This document shows, piece after piece, positions 5,656-6,665 of a stretch of DNA of 6,665 nucleotides. This stretch comes from Selenomonadaceae bacterium (GTDB lineage: Bacteria > Bacillota > Negativicutes > Selenomonadales > Selenomonadaceae). The stretch lies in NCBI GenBank assembly GCA_017390245.1, contig JAFPCE010000055.1, positions 1 through 6,665 of the forward strand. Reading direction: 5' to 3'. The translations under genes and the position numbers were made by a program. The notes under the pieces were generated by a model. The model worked only from the letters and a program-made list of their open reading frames with translations. It was not told where the DNA came from and ran no database searches. Numbering within the stretch: position 1 is the stretch's first letter; each line of letters begins with the position of its first letter.

Positions 5656-6041
5656 CAGGAAGCACCTCTTTCCTGTCTTGCCTTCTTCATAGCCTCTGCC
5701 CAGGCATCCCTCAGTTCCTTAATGAGGTCAATAGACTCCTGCACCTTGGCAGGATTGCTCTTCATATTAGCCTCTACTAAAGAATTGTACACATAGTCAT
5801 ACAGTGGCATCAGCTGATGGGAAATCTCATACTCCATCTTTAAGGTTGCCTGAAACTCCATGATGATTTTCTGGGCCTTCTGGAGGGAAGTATTACACTG
5901 CTCGTAATCCTTCTTCTCCATAGCGTCCATACCTTCCTTCATGAAGCGCAGAGCACCGTTATAAAGCATTAATGTCAGCGCCTCAGGTGTGGCAGTCATA
6001 ACCTGCTGCCGCTTATAGGCCTCTGCTGCATTATTAATCAT
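5655..6041 (-). CDS. fliS: Flagellar export chaperone FliS
   Basis: A 128-residue protein of typical FliS length. It shows the family signature AYKRQQVMTATPEALTLMLY at residues 8-27, followed by NGALRFM. The rest is a helical bundle with LMPLYDYVYNSLVEAN (77-92) as a second conserved stretch. FliS binds the C-terminal helices of newly made flagellin in the cytoplasm, stops it from polymerising and delivers it to the export gate. The ATG at 6041 has CGGAGG 6 nt upstream. It lies 35 nt after the fliD stop with no terminator between them, and its own stop overlaps the start of the FliT-like gene, so the three genes form one operon. Confidence 0.97.
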   Translation of the reverse strand: MINNAAEAYKRQQVMTATPEALTLMLYNGALRFMKEGMDAMEKKDYEQCNTSLQKAQKIIMEFQATLKMEYEISHQLMPLYDYVYNSLVEANMKSNPAKVQESIDLIKELRDAWAEAMKKARQERGAS

Positions 6042-6076
6042 AAATTTCCTCCGTTACAGGTATATCCTTTATACCC

Positions 6077-6665
6077 TTACTCTATACCTAAATAACCCAG
6101 CTGTGCCCCCATCTTGGACAACGCCACTTCCATAGCATCGTACTTCTTGTACAGCGTCTTTTCATAGGCAGTCATCTGAGTCTTAAACAAATCCATCTTG
6201 CTGGTCAGATTAGTAATGGACTTGCCCAGATAGCTCTGATCGTCAGCATCCTTGGTGGTACCTGCCAGATCAGAAATCTTGGAAGCATAATCCGTCATGA
6301 CATTGTACAGGCGGTTAGCCACACCAGTGTTGGAATAATCCAGCTTCCGCTGGGAATTGGTAATGGTGTTTTTGTTAGTAGAACCCTCAATATAGGTGCT
6401 GTCCTGATCAGAAGCAAAGAGCTGGTATACGCAGTCTGGATCTTCTGCCAGTGCCTTGTTCAGCTTGTCCTCGTTCAGGGTAATATGGCCCTGGACACCG
6501 GTGGTAGTAATACCAATAGCAGACAGGGAATTGTACTTGCAATCTACTGCATCTACAGGAGTGTAGATGGATTCACGCATAGCGCTAACCAGGCTGCGGA
6601 CAGTGGAATCATGGCGGAGGAGACCGCTCTTGGCCTTTTCCTCCCACTTAGTAATCTGGTCTTCC
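6077..6665 (-). CDS. fliD: Flagellar filament capping protein FliD, C-terminal part
   Basis: The last 195 codons of FliD are visible; the frame is open to the window edge, so the start lies beyond it. The first residues (EDQITKWEEKAKSGLLRHDS) are the family signature of the FliD C-terminal domain. They are followed by SLVSAMRESIYTPVD, SAIGITTTG, and ITLNEDKLNKALAEDP with VYQLFAS. The final 60 residues form the amphipathic helix expected for the D0 coiled coil, ending GAQLGYLGIE. FliD forms the cap at the filament tip that folds exported flagellin into place. The gene lies upstream of fliS in the same orientation, which is the common order in Firmicutes. An internal ATG at 6580 is not the start, because the signature continues upstream of it. 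Confidence 0.96.
   Translation of the reverse strand, partial: EDQITKWEEKAKSGLLRHDSTVRSLVSAMRESIYTPVDAVDCKYNSLSAIGITTTGVQGHITLNEDKLNKALAEDPDCVYQLFASDQDSTYIEGSTNKNTITNSQRKLDYSNTGVANRLYNVMTDYASKISDLAGTTKDADDQSYLGKSITNLTSKMDLFKTQMTAYEKTLYKKYDAMEVALSKMGAQLGYLGIE

Overview
The window is one flagellar block with every gene on the minus strand, so biological order runs from high to low coordinates: fliD (3' part) - fliS - FliT-like chaperone - terminator - flagellin - terminator - a non-coding interval with a probable structured RNA - a giant two-domain glycosyltransferase - the start of another glycosyltransferase. The type of organism is inferred from gene content only. The strong AGGAGG-type ribosome binding sites, the fliD-fliS-fliT cluster and the flagellin N-terminus (MAMVVKNNMSALSTLNTLNK) suggest a motile Firmicute. 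A Gram-negative Negativicute of the Selenomonas/Anaerovibrio type is my best guess, but the genus cannot be fixed from this window.

Region 5229-6665 is the export/assembly operon. It encodes the filament cap FliD, the flagellin chaperone FliS, and a small helical FliT-like protein whose start overlaps the fliS stop. A hairpin plus U-tract ends the operon. Region 3638-5205 is a monocistronic flagellin unit. It has a sigma-28-like promoter, a leader of about 130 nt with a hairpin and several GGA motifs, a 441-residue flagellin and a strong Rho-independent terminator.

Region 1-3276 holds the probable filament-modification enzymes. The first is a 988-residue protein with two complete family-2 glycosyltransferase (GT2) domains, each followed by TPR-like helical repeats. 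The second starts at an overlapping TAATG and encodes a third, closely related GT2 domain that runs off the window. The likely job, inferred from position, is cytoplasmic glycosylation of flagellin before export.

The most unusual stretch is 3357-3537, inside the 440-nt gap between flagellin and the large glycosyltransferase. A 17-bp long-range helix closes a multi-branched fold with several perfect internal helices and no open frame. On the minus strand the order of conserved-looking stretches resembles HEARO RNA, the omega-RNA of IscB/IsrB nucleases. No nuclease gene is nearby, so it would be a stand-alone guide RNA or the remnant of one. It lies between a sigma-28-like promoter and the glycosyltransferase start.
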